A program made the position numbers and the translations under genes. The notes below the pieces were generated by a model. It did not search any database and had not been told where the DNA came from. It was given only the letters and a program-made list of their open reading frames with translations. 64,000 bases of DNA from Streptomyces tauricus (GTDB lineage: Bacteria; Actinomycetota; Actinomycetes; Streptomycetales; Streptomycetaceae), in contig NZ_BMVY01000007.1 in NCBI RefSeq assembly GCF_014650955.1, positions 161,833-225,832 on the forward strand. The letters are read 5' to 3'. This document shows, one piece after another, positions 25,704 to 34,012 of this stretch (within the stretch, counting starts at the first letter, position 1; each line of letters starts with the position of its first letter).

Positions 25704-25932
25704 GGCCGGATGCTACGTGGTCGGCCTGGTGCCGGGCCAAACCCGTACAACCCGAAGAGTTCCGGATTCGGCACAGGGCGGACAGGATCGGTCAACTGGC
25801 TGACGATTACACGCGTCGGCGATCAGAAAACGTCGATAGTCGCTGACTTCTGTTCAGTTATCCGGTACGGACCAGCGCGTTATCAACACTCGACGTGTGG
25901 TGACAATCGAGCGCAAGGGTGGCGACCGGACG

Positions 25933-26439
25933 ATGGACGACCAGGGGCGGGGGCCCGGCCCACGTCCTGAAGGCGGAGGGGAGGCGCCCCCCGGAAGACC
26001 GCCCGGCCCACTGCCGTACGAGGGAGTCTGGCGGTTCACCGCTCCCGCCGTCGACTCCTCCGTACCGCAGGCACGGCACGCGGTCCGCGACCTGCTGGCC
26101 CGCCAGGGCGTACCGGTCTCGGACGACATCGTCGAGGGGCTCCTGCTGATCGTCTCCGAGCTGGTGACCAACGCGGTCCGGCACGCGGCCCTGCTCTCCC
26201 CGATGCTCGGCGTCGAGGTCGCCGTCGGAGCGGAGTGGGTGCGGGTCTCCGTCGAGGACAACCACCCCTACCGTCCCACGGCCCTGGAGGCCGACCACGG
26301 CCAGACCGGTGGCCGCGGCCTCCTCCTCGTGCGGGAGATCACCCGCGAGGCGGGCGGGGTGTGCGACGTGGAGCACACGGCGACGGGGGGCAAGGTGATC
26401 TGGTCGGCGCTGCCCCTCACCGTCGCCCGGGCGGTCTGA
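25933..26439 (+). CDS. ATP-binding protein, anti-sigma-factor kinase type (HATPase_c)
   Basis: A protein of 168 residues from the ATG at 25933 (180 from a GTG at 25897, which lacks a Shine-Dalgarno; an AAGGG lies upstream of the ATG). After a Pro/Gly-rich disordered start it has a GHKL ATPase core: N-box VSELVTNAVRHA (about residues 74-85), a VEDNHPYRP G1-like segment and the G2 box GGRGLLLVREI (about 130). This matches the RsbW/SpoIIAB-like regulatory ATPases that are very numerous in Streptomyces. The partner sigma or anti-sigma antagonist is not adjacent, so its target is unknown. It converges with idi, 3 bp apart. Confidence 0.88.
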   Translation: MDDQGRGPGPRPEGGGEAPPGRPPGPLPYEGVWRFTAPAVDSSVPQARHAVRDLLARQGVPVSDDIVEGLLLIVSELVTNAVRHAALLSPMLGVEVAVGAEWVRVSVEDNHPYRPTALEADHGQTGGRGLLLVREITREAGGVCDVEHTATGGKVIWSALPLTVARAV

Positions 26440-26442
26440 GGG

Positions 26443-27036
26443 TCACCAGCCCGCGGAGTCGCCCGTCAGTTCCCGGATCGCCGGCCGGGCCGAGTCCAGC
26501 ACGGTCATGAACCACGCCGAGAACGGGTCCTTCGCATGCCGCTCGGCCAGCTCGCCCGCGCTCACGAAGACCGTCGACCCGACCTCCTCGGGGTCGGGCC
26601 GCAGAGCCGACTGCACCATCCCGACGAACAGGTGGTTGAACTCCTGCTCCACCAGTCCCGAGTGCGGGTCGGGGTGGTTGTAGCGGACCGTGCCCGCCTC
26701 GGCGAGGAGCGACGGAGAGACCCCCAGCTCCTCGTACGTCCGGCGCGCGGCCGCCGCGAAGGGCGCCTCGCCGGGGTACGGGTGACCACAGCACGTGTTG
26801 GACCAGACACCGGGGGAGTGGTACTTGCCCAGCGCCCGCTGCTGCAGCAGCAGCCGGCCCCGCTCGTCGAAGAGGAAGACGGAGAACGCCCGGTGCAGCT
26901 GCCCGGGTGGCTGATGGGCCGTGAGCTTCTCCGCCGTGCCGATCGTGGCGCCGTCCTCGTCGACCAGTTCGAGCAAGATGGCTTCAGCGTTGCCGTTCGA
27001 CGAACTGTGCGTCGCGGTGGCAGGAGTGATCGGCAT
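26443..27036 (-). CDS. idi: Type I isopentenyl-diphosphate delta-isomerase
   Basis: A 197-residue Nudix-fold enzyme that interconverts IPP and DMAPP. It shows the active-site Cys in SNTCCGHP (about residue 82), metal-binding His residues, the RTYEELGV Nudix helix (about 103) and the catalytic Glu in EQEFNHLF (about 133). The length is normal for actinobacterial Idi. The ATG at 27036 has GAAGG six bases upstream, better than the ATG five codons earlier. It lies 9 kb from the hopanoid operon, which contains dxs and ispG, and would balance the IPP/DMAPP pool for that pathway. Confidence 0.95.
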   Translation of the reverse strand: MPITPATATHSSSNGNAEAILLELVDEDGATIGTAEKLTAHQPPGQLHRAFSVFLFDERGRLLLQQRALGKYHSPGVWSNTCCGHPYPGEAPFAAAARRTYEELGVSPSLLAEAGTVRYNHPDPHSGLVEQEFNHLFVGMVQSALRPDPEEVGSTVFVSAGELAERHAKDPFSAWFMTVLDSARPAIRELTGDSAGW

Positions 27037-27366
27037 ACCCATCCTTCGCATCGGTCTTCAAGCCCCAAGTCTGCCGTACCGAACCGGCACTCCCGGCACC
27101 ACGCGGGGTCCCGCACGTCCGGTTCCGCCGCGCGGCCGAACCGGACATCGCGCCCAGTAACGGCCGGACGCCGAAAGGGGCCGGACACCTCATCGTTCCC
27201 GCCGCTACCGGCATGGAACCGTCCAGAACGGGATTCATCAGCACTTCCCCGGCTCCTCACCCGCTGCGGGAAACCGGGCCGTACGCCGTAACCCCACGTC
27301 GGTGCGGTGCGCCCGCCGACCTGCCCTCACCCGTGAGGGACGCCTCCACCACCGGGCGTACGCACG
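27037..27366. other. 330-bp region between idi and galE without a recognised gene
   Basis: It should contain the idi promoter. I see repeated CCGAACCGG/CCGGTTCCG words but no convincing hairpin, RNA gene or coding frame with a ribosome-binding site. Confidence 0.5.
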
Positions 27367-28362
27367 TCACGCGTGATGCAGCTGCCAGCCCCGCCACGCC
27401 GACTCGACCATCTCGCGCACCGAGCGCCGCGCGCTCCAGCCCAGTTCCTCGGCGGCCAGCGCGGCCGAGGCGACCGCGCGCGGCGCGTCGCCCGGGCGGC
27501 GCGGCTCGACGAGCACGGGACGGGTGTCGCCGGTGACCTCGCCGATGAGCGTCAGCAGTTCACGCACCGAGACACCCTCGCCGCGGCCGATGTTCACCGT
27601 CAGATCGCCCGCACCGCCCGCACCGGACGTACTGCCCGGGGCGTCGGAGGAGGCCAGCCGGCGGGCCGCCGCGAGATGCGCCTCGGCGAGGTCGGCGACG
27701 TGGATGTAGTCGCGTACACAGGTGCCGTCCGGCGTCGGGTAGTCGTCGCCGAAGATCCGGGGGGCCTCGTCGCGGGTGAGCCGGTCGAAGACCATCGGGA
27801 CCACGTTGAAGACACCGGTGTCCGCCAGCTCGGGGGCGGCGGCGCCCGCCACGTTGAAGTAGCGCAGGCACACGGTGTCGATGCCGTGCGCGCGGCCGGC
27901 GGCCCGCACCAGCCACTCACCCGCGAGCTTCGTCTCGCCGTAGGGGCTCAGCGGGGCACGCGGGGTGTCCTCCGTGATGAGGTCCACATCCGGGTTGCCG
28001 TACACGGCCGCGGAGGAGGAGAAGAGGAACCGCCGCACACCCGCCCCGGCCACCGCGTCCAGCAGTGTGGCGAGCCCTCCCACGTTCTCCTGGTAGTAGC
28101 GCGTGGGCTGGGCCACGGACTCACCGACCTGCTTGCGCGCGGCCAGGTGCACCACACCCGTCACCGCGTGCTCGGCGAGGACCCGCTTGAGCAACTCCCC
28201 GTCCAGCGACGAACCCTGAACGAGCGGGATGCCGTCGGGCAGCCGCGCGGGAACCCCGGCCGAGAGGTCGTCGAGCACGAGCACGCGCTCCCCGGCCTCG
28301 GCCATGGCACGCGCCACGTGCGCCCCGATGTATCCAGCCCCACCTGTGATCAGCCATGTCAT
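27367..28362 (-). CDS. galE: UDP-glucose 4-epimerase-like NAD-dependent epimerase
   Basis: A 331-residue extended SDR with the NAD motif GGAGYIG at residues 7-13, the SSSAAVYG segment holding the catalytic Ser (about 120-127) and YGETK with the Tyr-Lys pair (about 148-152). The RYFNVAGA block (about 175) is typical of GalE. It interconverts UDP-glucose and UDP-galactose. It is divergent from the phospho-alcohol/exporter operon; supply of UDP-galactose to the glycosyltransferase of that operon is possible but unproven. Related UDP-N-acetylglucosamine epimerases cannot be excluded. Confidence 0.92.
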   Translation of the reverse strand: MTWLITGGAGYIGAHVARAMAEAGERVLVLDDLSAGVPARLPDGIPLVQGSSLDGELLKRVLAEHAVTGVVHLAARKQVGESVAQPTRYYQENVGGLATLLDAVAGAGVRRFLFSSSAAVYGNPDVDLITEDTPRAPLSPYGETKLAGEWLVRAAGRAHGIDTVCLRYFNVAGAAAPELADTGVFNVVPMVFDRLTRDEAPRIFGDDYPTPDGTCVRDYIHVADLAEAHLAAARRLASSDAPGSTSGAGGAGDLTVNIGRGEGVSVRELLTLIGEVTGDTRPVLVEPRRPGDAPRAVASAALAAEELGWSARRSVREMVESAWRGWQLHHA

Positions 28363-28674
28363 GGACGCCCACCCTATGCCGGTCCGCTCCGGTCGGAACC
28401 CACATGTGCTCCGGCCACAGGGCGTGGGCCGTGCCCTGAATTGCGCCGGAATAGGCCGTGGTTTGTGGGCCGGGGCCCGGATCCACGATGATGATCGTCG
28501 AGGACGTACCGATCAGAACGTGTTGATCGGACCGTGAACGGGCGGTGAACGGCCGCTTCCCATCATCCGATAGCCTCTGCCGACATGCCGCCCGGCCGTA
28601 CCCGGCCAGAGGCGCACCCCCACCACGCACCTGCCCGGCGTCGTGCACGCCGGAACCCAGAGGAGTGAGTTCGT
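28363..28674. promoter_or_regulatory. Divergent promoter region of galE and the phospho-alcohol operon
   Basis: A 312-bp gap. It contains an inverted repeat, CCGATCA at 28509-28515 and TGATCGG at 28524-28530 (8-bp spacer), followed by two close copies of CGGTGAACGG-like sequence. This dyad is a candidate operator shared by both directions. No small gene is evident. Confidence 0.5.
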
Positions 28675-30471
28675 CTGTCGACCGCCATCCTCACCGGTCA
28701 GCCGGTCCCCGGGTCGTCGCTCGAAGGCGATCTGCGGTCCCTCGGCTTCGACGTGCGGGCCGCCACCGACGCGGCCGACGCCGAGACGCTCCTCGCCGCC
28801 GTCCCCGCGGACCAGCGGGTGGCCGTCGTCGACGCCCGCTTCGTGGGGCACGTCCACGCGCTGCGGCTCGGCCTGACCGACCCCCGCTTCGAGGCTGCCG
28901 CGATCCCCGGCGCCGTCACCGCCAAGTCCGGGGCGCGTCCGGCGCTGGCCCGCGCGCTGCGCATCGCCTCCTCGGACGCGTCGAACGGCTCCGTGGTGGT
29001 CGGCATCGTCGCCGACCGGGTCGCGGAGACCCTCGACACCGATCTGCACCGCCCCGAACTGGGCGAACTCGTCGCCGAGGTGCCGAGGGACCCGCAGGCC
29101 CGCAACGAGGCCCGCCAGTCCGTCGCCTCCGTGGACGACGAGGCGATCCGGCTGCGTACCGCCGTGAAGTCCCGCGACGGCTTCTTCACCACGTACTGCG
29201 TCAGCCCGTACTCCCGTTACCTCGCCCGCTGGTGCGCCCGCCGCGGCATGACCCCGAACCAGGTCACCACCGCGTCGCTGATCACCGCGCTGATCGCGGC
29301 CGGCTGCGCGGCGACGGGCACCCGGGCCGGTTTCGTCGCCGCGGGGCTGCTGCTCCTCTTCTCCTTCGTCCTCGACTGCACGGACGGCCAGCTCGCCCGC
29401 TACTCCCTGCAGTACTCCACGCTCGGCGCCTGGCTCGACGCCACCTTCGACCGCGCCAAGGAGTACGCGTACTACGCGGGCCTCGCCCTCGGCGCGGCCC
29501 GCGGCGGCGACGACGTCTGGGCGCTGGCCCTCGCCGCGATGGTCCTGCAGACCTGCCGGCACGTCGTCGACTTCTCCTTCAACGAGGCGAACGTCGACAG
29601 CACGGCCGCCAACACCAGCCCCACCGCGGCTCTTTCGGGCAAGCTCGACAGCGTCGGCTGGACGGTCTGGCTGCGCCGGATGATCGTCCTGCCCATCGGT
29701 GAGCGCTGGGCGATGATCGCCGTACTCACCGCGCTCACGACGCCCCGCATCACCTTCTACGTGCTGCTGATCGGCTGCGCCTTCGCCGCGTGCTACACCA
29801 CCGCGGGCCGCGTCCTGCGGTCGGTGACCCGCAAGGCGCGGCGCAGTGACCGGGCCATGCGGGCGCTGGCGGACCTCACGGACAGCGGACCCCTGGCCGA
29901 GCTGCTGGCACGTCTCCCGCTGCGCGGCCAGCCCGCCGTGACGCGGCTCCTGGCCCTGGCGTGCACCGTGCTCCTGATGTACACGGCCTGGAGCGACGGA
30001 CCGGGCTGGTCGGTCGTCGTGATCGCCGCCGTGTACGTCCTGGTGTCCGCGGACCTCATCAAGCGCCCCCTCGCCGGCCCCCTCGACTGGCTGCTGCCCC
30101 CGCTGTTCCGCGCCGCCGAGTACGGGACCGTTCTGGTACTGGCGGCCAAAGCGGACGTGAACGGCGCCCTTCCGGCGGCTTTCGGGCTGGTGGCGGCCGT
30201 CGCCTACCATCATTACGACACGGTGTACCGCATCCGCGGCAACGCCGGCGCGCCGCCGCACTGGCTGGTGCGGGCGATCGGCGGGCACGAAGGCAGGACG
30301 CTGCTGGTCACCGTCCTGGCCGCGCTGCTCACCGCAGAAGATTTCAAGGTCGCGCTCACGGCTCTCGCCGTGGCCGTGGCCCTGGTGGTGCTCTTCGAGA
30401 GCATCCGCTACTGGGTGACCGCCCACAGGCGCGGCGCACCCGCCGTACACGATGAAGGAGAACCCGCATGA
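28675..30471 (+). CDS. DUF5941-like/CDP-alcohol phosphatidyltransferase fusion membrane protein
   Basis: About 598 residues if translation starts at CTG 28675, which has AGAGGAG nine bases upstream and follows an in-frame stop at 28666. A start at GTG 28753 would drop 26 well-formed residues (TAILTGQPVPGSSLEGDLRS). The first 180 residues are soluble; then comes a membrane domain with the complete CDP-alcohol phosphotransferase signature, DCTDGQLAR (about residue 234), then Gly, WLD and FD at the right spacing. The rest is hydrophobic helices. It should transfer a phospho-alcohol from a CDP carrier to an acceptor hydroxyl. Its stop overlaps the next gene by ATGA. Confidence 0.85.
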   Translation: MSTAILTGQPVPGSSLEGDLRSLGFDVRAATDAADAETLLAAVPADQRVAVVDARFVGHVHALRLGLTDPRFEAAAIPGAVTAKSGARPALARALRIASSDASNGSVVVGIVADRVAETLDTDLHRPELGELVAEVPRDPQARNEARQSVASVDDEAIRLRTAVKSRDGFFTTYCVSPYSRYLARWCARRGMTPNQVTTASLITALIAAGCAATGTRAGFVAAGLLLLFSFVLDCTDGQLARYSLQYSTLGAWLDATFDRAKEYAYYAGLALGAARGGDDVWALALAAMVLQTCRHVVDFSFNEANVDSTAANTSPTAALSGKLDSVGWTVWLRRMIVLPIGERWAMIAVLTALTTPRITFYVLLIGCAFAACYTTAGRVLRSVTRKARRSDRAMRALADLTDSGPLAELLARLPLRGQPAVTRLLALACTVLLMYTAWSDGPGWSVVVIAAVYVLVSADLIKRPLAGPLDWLLPPLFRAAEYGTVLVLAAKADVNGALPAAFGLVAAVAYHHYDTVYRIRGNAGAPPHWLVRAIGGHEGRTLLVTVLAALLTAEDFKVALTALAVAVALVVLFESIRYWVTAHRRGAPAVHDEGEPA

Positions 30472-31220
30472 TCGGCCTCGTGCTGGCTGCCGGCGCCGGA
30501 CGGCGTCTGCGCCCCTACACCGACACCCTGCCCAAGGCTCTGGTGCCGGTGGGACCCGAAGGCAACGAGGACAGCATCACCGTGCTCGACCTCACCCTCG
30601 GCAACTTCGCCGAGATCGGCCTGACCGAGGTCGCGGTCATCGTCGGTTACCGCAAGGAAGCCGTCTATGAGCGCCGCGAGGCGCTGGAGCAGAAGTACGG
30701 CGTCAAGATCACCCTGATCGACAACGACAAGGCCGAGGAGTGGAACAACGCCTACTCCCTGTGGTGCGGCCGTGACGCGATCAAGCACTCGGTGATCCTC
30801 GCCAACGGCGACACCGTGCACCCGGTCTCCGTCGAGAAGACCCTGCTCGCCGCCCGCGGCGACGGCAAGAAGATCATCCTCGCCCTCGACACGGTGAAGT
30901 CCCTCGCCGACGAGGAGATGAAGGTCGTCGTGGGTCCCGAGGGCTCCATGACGAAGATCACCAAGCTGATGGACCCCGCCGAGGCGACCGGTGAGTACAT
31001 CGGCGTGACCCTCATCGAGGGCGACGCCGCCGACGAGCTGGCCGACGCGCTCAAGACGGTCTTCGAGACGGACCCGCAGCAGTTCTACGAGCACGGCTAC
31101 CAGGAGCTCGTGAACCGCGGCTTCCGGATCGACGTGGCCCCCATCGGCGACGTCAAGTGGGTCGAGATCGACAACCACGAGGACCTCGCCAAGGGACGTG
31201 AGATCGCGTGCCAGTACTGA
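30468..31220 (+). CDS. Sugar/alcohol-phosphate nucleotidyltransferase (probably cytidylyltransferase)
   Basis: A 250-residue NTP-transferase-fold enzyme. The nucleotide signature is LAAGAGRRLRPYTDTLPKAL (residues about 6-25), followed by a metal-site motif (ANGDTVHP near 103). Length and motif pattern match LicC-like phosphocholine and inositol-1-phosphate cytidylyltransferases. In context it should make the CDP-alcohol used by the two CDP-alcohol phosphotransferases in the operon. The ATG has GAAGGAG seven bases upstream and overlaps the preceding stop. Whether CTP or UTP is used, and the alcohol phosphate, are unknown. Confidence 0.88.
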   Translation: MIGLVLAAGAGRRLRPYTDTLPKALVPVGPEGNEDSITVLDLTLGNFAEIGLTEVAVIVGYRKEAVYERREALEQKYGVKITLIDNDKAEEWNNAYSLWCGRDAIKHSVILANGDTVHPVSVEKTLLAARGDGKKIILALDTVKSLADEEMKVVVGPEGSMTKITKLMDPAEATGEYIGVTLIEGDAADELADALKTVFETDPQQFYEHGYQELVNRGFRIDVAPIGDVKWVEIDNHEDLAKGREIACQY

Positions 31221-32269
31221 CGAGGCTCATCCCCTCGCCGGTCGTCGTCGACATCCGTCCGGGTGCCCTGGACGACCTCTCCGCGGTCCTCGCCGACCAG
31301 CGCATCTCGCACTCGGGCAAGCTGGCCGTCGCGATCAGCGGCGGCTCGGGCGCCAAGCTGCGCGAGCGGCTGACCCCGGCGATGCCGGGCGCCGACTGGT
31401 TCGAGGTCGGCGGCGGCACCCTGGACGAGGCGATCAAGCTCGGCGACGCCATGAAGAAGGGGCGCTACGACGCGGTCGTGGGCCTCGGCGGCGGCAAGAT
31501 CATCGACTGCGCGAAGTTCGCCGCGGCCCGGATCGGCCTCCCGCTGGTCGCCGTCGCGACGAACCTCTCGCACGACGGTCTGTGCTCCCCGGTCGCGACC
31601 CTCGACAACGACGCGGGCCGCGGTTCGTACGGTGTGCCGAACCCGATCGCCGTGGTCATCGACCTCGACGTGATCCGGGAGGCCCCGGTCCGCTTCGTGC
31701 GCTCCGGTATCGGCGACGCCCTGTCCAACATCTCCGCGGTCGCGGACTGGGAGCTGGCCAACCGGGAGAAGGGCGAGCAGATCGACGGCCTAGCGGCCGC
31801 GATGGCCCGCCAGGCCGGCGAGGCCGTGCTGCGGCACCCGGGCGGCGTCGGCGAAGACGGCTTCCTCCAGGTGCTCGCCGAGGGCCTGGTTCTCACCGGT
31901 ATCTCCATGTCGGTCGCGGGCGACTCCCGTCCGGCGTCCGGCGCCTGCCACGAGATCAACCACGCCTTCGACCTGCTCTTCCCCAAGCGCGCCGCCAGCC
32001 ACGGCGAGCAGTGCGGTCTGGGCGCGGCCTTCGCGATGCATCTGCGCGGAGCACGCGAGGAGTCGGCGTACATGGCCGAGGTCCTGCAGCGCCACGGACT
32101 GCCCGTGCTGCCGGAGGAGATCGGCTTCACCCCGGAGGAGTTCGTCCAGGTCGTGGAGTTCGCTCCGTCGACCAGGCCGGGCCGCTTCACGATCCTCGAA
32201 CACCTCGACCTCTCCACCGACCAGATCAGGGACGCATACGCCGACTATGCAAAAGCCATCGGTAGCTGA
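31208..32269 (+). CDS. Glycerol-1-phosphate dehydrogenase-like protein (iron-containing alcohol dehydrogenase fold)
   Basis: A 353-residue protein. The NAD-binding GGGKIID loop is at about residues 96-102. A block NLSHDGLCSPVATL (about 119-132) is very like the SHDG(I)ASP segment of archaeal sn-glycerol-1-phosphate dehydrogenase. Metal ligands are offered by Asp in LSHDG, His in CHEINHAFD (about 250) and His in SHGEQCG (about 267). The predicted reaction is reduction of dihydroxyacetone phosphate to glycerol-1-phosphate, or a related phospho-alcohol step. Its GTG start lies 13 bp inside the preceding gene. Dehydroquinate-synthase-like roles are less likely. Confidence 0.85.
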   Translation: MPVLTRLIPSPVVVDIRPGALDDLSAVLADQRISHSGKLAVAISGGSGAKLRERLTPAMPGADWFEVGGGTLDEAIKLGDAMKKGRYDAVVGLGGGKIIDCAKFAAARIGLPLVAVATNLSHDGLCSPVATLDNDAGRGSYGVPNPIAVVIDLDVIREAPVRFVRSGIGDALSNISAVADWELANREKGEQIDGLAAAMARQAGEAVLRHPGGVGEDGFLQVLAEGLVLTGISMSVAGDSRPASGACHEINHAFDLLFPKRAASHGEQCGLGAAFAMHLRGAREESAYMAEVLQRHGLPVLPEEIGFTPEEFVQVVEFAPSTRPGRFTILEHLDLSTDQIRDAYADYAKAIGS

Positions 32270-33026
32270 GCTCCGCCCGGTCGTGCACCCCCCGGGTGTG
32301 AAGGACCGGCGGAGCGGCGAGCACTGGGGAGGCCGGCTCTACATGCGCGAGATCTCGCTGCGCATCGACCGGCACCTGGTGAACACCAAGGTCACGCCCA
32401 ACCAGCTGACCTACGTGATGACCGTCTTCGGCGTGCTCGCCGCCCCGGCCCTGCTGGTGCCCGGCATCCCGGGCGCCCTGCTGGGCGTACTGATGGTCCA
32501 GCTGTACCTGCTGTTCGACTGCGTCGACGGCGAGATCGCCCGCTGGCGCAAGCAGTACTCGATGACCGGCGTGTACGTCGACCGTGTCGCCGCCTACCTG
32601 TGCGACGCGGCGGTCCTGGTGGGCTTCGGCCTGCGCGCCGCGGACCTGTGGGGCACCGGGCGGATCGACTGGCTGTGGGCGTTCCTCGGCACGCTCGCCG
32701 CACTCGGCGCCGTCCTGATCAAGTCGGAGACCGACCTCGTGGGGGTCGCCCGGCACCAGACCGGCAAGGAGCCGGTCAAGGAGTCGGCGTCCGAGCCGCG
32801 CTCCTCCGGCATGGCGCTGGCCCGCCGGGCCGCGGGCGCGCTCAAGTTCCACCGGCTCGTCCTCGGTATCGAGGCGTCCCTGCTGATCCTGGTCCTCGCG
32901 GTCCTGGACACGGTCCGCGACGACCTGTTCTTCTCGCGGCTCGGTGTCGCGGTACTGGCCGGCATCGCGATGCTGCAGACCGTGCTGCACCTGGTGTCCA
33001 TCCTCGCTTCGAGCAGGCTGAAGTGA
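32247..33026 (+). CDS. CDP-alcohol phosphatidyltransferase family membrane protein
   Basis: A 259-residue protein with about six membrane helices. The signature is DCVDGEIAR (about residue 91), then Gly and YVD at normal spacing, but the last Asp of the family motif is Ala (DRVAA). This Asp is held to be the catalytic base in characterised members, so the protein may use a different residue or have another role. It starts 23 bp inside the preceding gene and overlaps the following start by GTGA. It is probably a partner or successive enzyme to the first CDP-alcohol phosphotransferase of the operon. Confidence 0.88.
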   Translation: MQKPSVAELRPVVHPPGVKDRRSGEHWGGRLYMREISLRIDRHLVNTKVTPNQLTYVMTVFGVLAAPALLVPGIPGALLGVLMVQLYLLFDCVDGEIARWRKQYSMTGVYVDRVAAYLCDAAVLVGFGLRAADLWGTGRIDWLWAFLGTLAALGAVLIKSETDLVGVARHQTGKEPVKESASEPRSSGMALARRAAGALKFHRLVLGIEASLLILVLAVLDTVRDDLFFSRLGVAVLAGIAMLQTVLHLVSILASSRLK

Positions 33027-33916
33027 GCACGCCCACGAAGGTCGGCGCGGTGATCATCACCATGGGCAACCGCCCCGACGAACTCCGCGCCCTCCTCGAC
33101 TCGGTCGCCAAGCAGGACGGCGACCCGGTCGAGGTGGTCGTGGTCGGCAACGGCTCGCCCGTCCCGGACGTCACCGGCTCCATACCGGGTGTCCGTACGG
33201 TCGAGCTGCCGGAGAACCTCGGCATCCCCGGCGGCCGCAACGTCGGCATCGAGGCGTTCGGCCCCGGCGGCACCGACGTGGACGTCCTGCTCTTCCTGGA
33301 CGACGACGGCCTCCTGGCCCGGAACGACACCGCCGAGCTGTGCCGGCAGGCCTTCGCGGCCGACCCGGAACTCGGCATCATCAGCTTCCGTATCGCCGAC
33401 CCGGAGACCGGGATCACCCAGCGCCGCCACGTACCGCGGCTGCGCGCCTCCGACCCGATGCGCGACTCCCGCGTCACCACGTTCCTCGGCGGCGCCAACG
33501 CCGTCCGTACGAAGGTGCTCGCCGAGGTCGGCGGGCTGCCCGAGGAGTTCTTCTACGCCCATGAGGAGACCGACCTCGCCTGGCGGGCCCTCGACGCGGG
33601 CTGGATGATCGACTACCGCTCGGACATGGTGCTCAACCACCCCACGACGGCGCCCTCGCGGCACGCGGTCTACCACCGGATGGTCGCCCGCAACCGTGTC
33701 TGGCTGGCCCGTCGCAACCTGCCCGCGCCGCTGGTCCCCGTGTACCTCGGCGTATGGATGCTGCTCACGCTCGCCCGTCGGCCCTCGCGCCCGGCCCTGA
33801 AGGCCTGGTTCGGCGGTTTCAAGGAGGGCTGGACCAGCCCGTGCGGCCCCCGGCGCCCCATGAAGTGGCGTACGGTATGGCGCCTGACCCGACTGGGCCG
33901 ACCACCCGTCATCTGA
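33023..33916 (+). CDS. GT2 family glycosyltransferase
   Basis: A 297-residue GT-A-fold enzyme: the start (VGAVIITMGNRPDELRALL), the metal-binding DDD (LLFLDDDG, about residue 93), and the acceptor-side ED-like motif (HEETDLAWRALDAG, about 180) give the family. A hydrophobic segment near residue 238 (LVPVYLGVWMLLTLA) suggests membrane association. The GTG start overlaps the preceding stop by four bases. It likely adds sugar to the lipid- or polyol-linked product before export. Sugar donor unknown; rhamnose and galactose are both plausible. Confidence 0.9.
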   Translation: MSTPTKVGAVIITMGNRPDELRALLDSVAKQDGDPVEVVVVGNGSPVPDVTGSIPGVRTVELPENLGIPGGRNVGIEAFGPGGTDVDVLLFLDDDGLLARNDTAELCRQAFAADPELGIISFRIADPETGITQRRHVPRLRASDPMRDSRVTTFLGGANAVRTKVLAEVGGLPEEFFYAHEETDLAWRALDAGWMIDYRSDMVLNHPTTAPSRHAVYHRMVARNRVWLARRNLPAPLVPVYLGVWMLLTLARRPSRPALKAWFGGFKEGWTSPCGPRRPMKWRTVWRLTRLGRPPVI

Positions 33917-34012
33917 CACGCTCGATATCTGAGAGCATTCGGGCCGTACCCCGGTCCCTGTCTTTGGCCTACGCCCTACCAGGCCGCGCACCTTGAGGAC
34001 GAAAGTTTCCCT

